Shown here in pieces: positions 62,301-64,000 of a stretch of DNA of 64,000 nucleotides; the first letter of the stretch is position 1; each line of letters begins with the position of its first letter. A program made the position numbers and the translations under genes. The stretch is from positions 1,922,001-1,986,000 of the forward strand of contig NZ_FPJG01000006.1 of the NCBI RefSeq assembly GCF_900119165.1, read 5' to 3'. The notes beneath the pieces were generated by a model that was not told where the DNA came from, did no database searches, and saw nothing but the letters and a program-made list of their open reading frames with translations. This DNA is from Amycolatopsis australiensis. GTDB lineage: Bacteria; Actinomycetota; Actinomycetes; Mycobacteriales; Pseudonocardiaceae.

Positions 62301-64000
62301 GACGAAGCTCCCGGTCGCCAGCGGGCATGGGCGGTTCCGGCCGGGCCGGAGCGGACGAGCTCGAGCCGCGGCTCCGGCCCGTCGGTGCGGCCGGTCTGCG
62401 GCTTCCGGCTGCCCGCGGCGAACTGCTTCGGCCACGGCACCGGATAGTCCTGCTCGGCCGCCGCGTGCAGCGTCCATTGTGGATCGTAGAGGTGGGTGCG
62501 GCCCAGCGCGCACAGGTCCGCCCGGCCGGCCAGGATCAGCGAGTTGACGTCGTCGTAGGACGAAATCGCCCCGACGGCGATCACCGCGATGCCGTACTCC
62601 TCGCCGATCTCGTTGCGGATCCGGTCGGCGTACGGGGTCTGGTAGCTGCGGCCGTACTGCGGGCGCTCCTCGCTGACGACCTGCCCGGTCGAGACGTCGA
62701 TGCCCGCCGCCCCGTGAGCGGCGAAGGCCCGCGCGATCTCGACGGCGTCGTCGGCGTCGATGCCGCCCTCGCACCAGTCGGTCGCCGAGATCCGGACCGT
62801 CATCGGCCGCTCGGCGGGCCAGGCGGTACGCACCGCGTCGAAGACCTCCAGCGGGAACCGCAACCGGTTCTCCAGCGAGCCGCCGTAGGCGTCGGTTCGC
62901 CGGTTGGTCAGCGGCGAGAGGAACGACGACAGCAGATAGCCGTGCGCGCAGTGCAGTTCGAGCACGTCGAACCCGGCGCGCGCGGCCGCTCGCGCGCAGG
63001 CGGCGAACTGGTCGCGGATCTCCGCCATGTCCGCTGTGGACAGTTCGCGCGGGACCTGGTTCCGCTCGGAGTAGGGCACCGCCGAAGGCGCGCACACCTC
63101 CCAGTTCCCTTCCGGGAGCGGCTCGTCGATGCCCTCCCACATCAGCTTCGTCGAACCCTTGCGGCCCGAGTGTCCCAATTGGACACCGATGCGCGCCGGG
63201 GTCTGCGCGTGCACGAAGCCGACGATCCGCTTCCAGGCCGCTTCCTGCTCGGCCGTGTACAGCCCGCCGCAGCCGGGGGTGATCCGGCCCTCGGGCGAGA
63301 CGCACACCATCTCGGTCATCACCAGCCCGGCGCCACCCAGCGCCTTGCTGCCCAGGTGCACCAGGTGGAAGTCGCCCGGCACGCCGTCGACGGCCGAGTA
63401 CATGTCCATCGGTGACACGATGATCCGGTTGGCCAGCTCCAGCTCGCCGAGCCGGAACGGCTGGAACATCGGCGGCCGGGACGTCGTGCCCAGTTTCCGC
63501 GCGAACCAGTGGTCCAGCTCGGCCGCGAACTCGGGATCGCGCAGCCGGAGGTTGTCGTAGGTGACGCGGCGGCTGCGGGTCAGGATGTTGAACGCGAACT
63601 GCGGCGGCTCCTGGTGGGTGTACTGCGCGATGTTCTCGAACCACTCCAGGCTGGCCTGCGCGGCGCGCTGCGTCGACTGGACGACCGGGCGCCGTTCCAG
63701 CTCGTACGCCTTGAGCGCTTCGGCGACGCCGTCGTTCTCGTGCAGGCAGGCGGCCAGCGCGAGCGCGTCCTCCATGGCCAGCTTCGTGCCGGAGCCGATC
63801 GAGAAGTGCGCGGTGTGCGCGGCGTCGCCGAGGAGGACGACGTTGCCGTGCACCCAGGTTTCGCAGCGGACCGTGCCGAACGAGACCCACTTCGAGTTGT
63901 TGGCCATGATCCGGTGCTCACCGAGGACGTCGGCACACAGCTCGCGGATCAGCGCGATGGACTTCTCGTCGCTCTCGCCCGGCTTGAGCGCGGACGCCGC
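62297..64000 (-). CDS. Bifunctional salicylyl-/anthraniloyl-CoA 5-hydroxylase-oxidoreductase (5' end missing)
   Basis: The frame is open to the window edge; 567 codons are present. The N-terminal part is the end of an FAD aromatic hydroxylase: [20 protein letters not shown] with its GD motif, then [11 protein letters not shown]. From about residue 175 of the visible part an Old Yellow Enzyme domain follows: [69 protein letters not shown] and [15 protein letters not shown]. This fusion is that of salicylyl-CoA 5-hydroxylase (SdgC in Streptomyces) and 2-aminobenzoyl-CoA monooxygenase/reductase. It hydroxylates a CoA-activated benzoate and may reduce the ring. About 200 N-terminal residues lie outside the window. 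Confidence 0.9.
   Translation of the reverse strand, partial: AASALKPGESDEKSIALIRELCADVLGEHRIMANNSKWVSFGTVRCETWVHGNVVLLGDAAHTAHFSIGSGTKLAMEDALALAACLHENDGVAEALKAYELERRPVVQSTQRAAQASLEWFENIAQYTHQEPPQFAFNILTRSRRVTYDNLRLRDPEFAAELDHWFARKLGTTSRPPMFQPFRLGELELANRIIVSPMDMYSAVDGVPGDFHLVHLGSKALGGAGLVMTEMVCVSPEGRITPGCGGLYTAEQEAAWKRIVGFVHAQTPARIGVQLGHSGRKGSTKLMWEGIDEPLPEGNWEVCAPSAVPYSERNQVPRELSTADMAEIRDQFAACARAAARAGFDVLELHCAHGYLLSSFLSPLTNRRTDAYGGSLENRLRFPLEVFDAVRTAWPAERPMTVRISATDWCEGGIDADDAVEIARAFAAHGAAGIDVSTGQVVSEERPQYGRSYQTPYADRIRNEIGEEYGIAVIAVGAISSYDDVNSLILAGRADLCALGRTHLYDPQWTLHAAAEQDYPVPWPKQFAAGSRKPQTGRTDGPEPRLELVRSGPAGTAHARWRPGASS

Overview
The window is a stretch of high-GC actinobacterial chromosome, most likely from Amycolatopsis or a close relative in the Pseudonocardiaceae. 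The basis is the near-universal G/C at third codon positions, an S-(hydroxymethyl)mycothiol dehydrogenase (mycothiol is actinobacterial), an actinobacterial IHF-type (sIHF) protein, an F420-type (LLM) oxidoreductase, and many TetR, ROK and GntR regulators beside small catabolic operons. Genus is inference; no rRNA, tRNA, CRISPR array, transposase or phage gene was seen.

Layout. 1-10.1 kb: end of an unknown gene, a Uma2-type nuclease-fold protein, an acyl-CoA dehydrogenase divergent from a TetR regulator, a PfkB sugar kinase, citrate synthase, photolyase, an orphan membrane protein with unusual codon use, and a four-gene operon (XRE regulator, membrane protein, ABC ATPase, ABC-2 permease). 10.1-16.6 kb: glpD with its TetR regulator, divergent from an alkyl-DHAP-synthase-like flavoprotein; a mycothiol-dependent formaldehyde dehydrogenase coupled to a GGCT-fold protein; and decayed remains of an ECF41/SigJ-type sigma factor next to a carboxymuconolactone decarboxylase fragment. 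16.6-26.2 kb: a secreted C39-type peptidase, a thioesterase, a Tat-exported metallophosphoesterase, a DUF4190-type membrane protein, a carbohydrate ABC importer and an acyl-CoA ligase. 26.2-40.9 kb: sIHF, isochorismate synthase convergent with a phosphopantetheinyl transferase, a second acyl-CoA dehydrogenase, an enoyl-CoA hydratase/CoA ligase/TetR operon, an amidohydrolase, several single genes (TfoX-N, GNAT, DtxR/MntR type, LLM oxidoreductase, short HTH protein, Zn alcohol dehydrogenase, AlkB), and an ArsR-type regulator divergent from two tiny membrane proteins.

40.9-46.0 kb is a 5-oxoproline (pyroglutamate) locus: an MFS carrier, a DUF1445 protein and pxpA-pxpB-pxpC in one tightly spaced operon, divergent from a FadR-type GntR regulator. 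46.3-60.4 kb looks like a beta-glucan utilisation locus: two secreted glycosidases (GH30 and GH16) carrying near-duplicate ricin-type lectin domains, two divergent ROK regulators, and an operon of family-5 binding lipoprotein, ATPase, two permeases, second ATPase and a cytoplasmic GH1 beta-glucosidase. The proposed logic is extracellular cutting, import by an Opp/Dpp-type transporter, intracellular hydrolysis and ROK control. The window ends with a DUF2306 membrane protein and the 3' part of an operon for CoA-bound aromatic acid breakdown: a salicylyl-/anthraniloyl-CoA hydroxylase fused to an Old Yellow Enzyme domain, followed by an acyl-CoA dehydrogenase.

The most interesting signals are the complete beta-glucan locus with an importer of the peptide-transporter class; a perfect 15-bp hairpin that hides a strong ribosome binding site at the head of its first ATPase gene; a 12-nt motif shared by the ROK and importer promoters; a 36-nt palindrome holding both stop codons of a convergent gene pair; and the decayed ECF41/COE locus.
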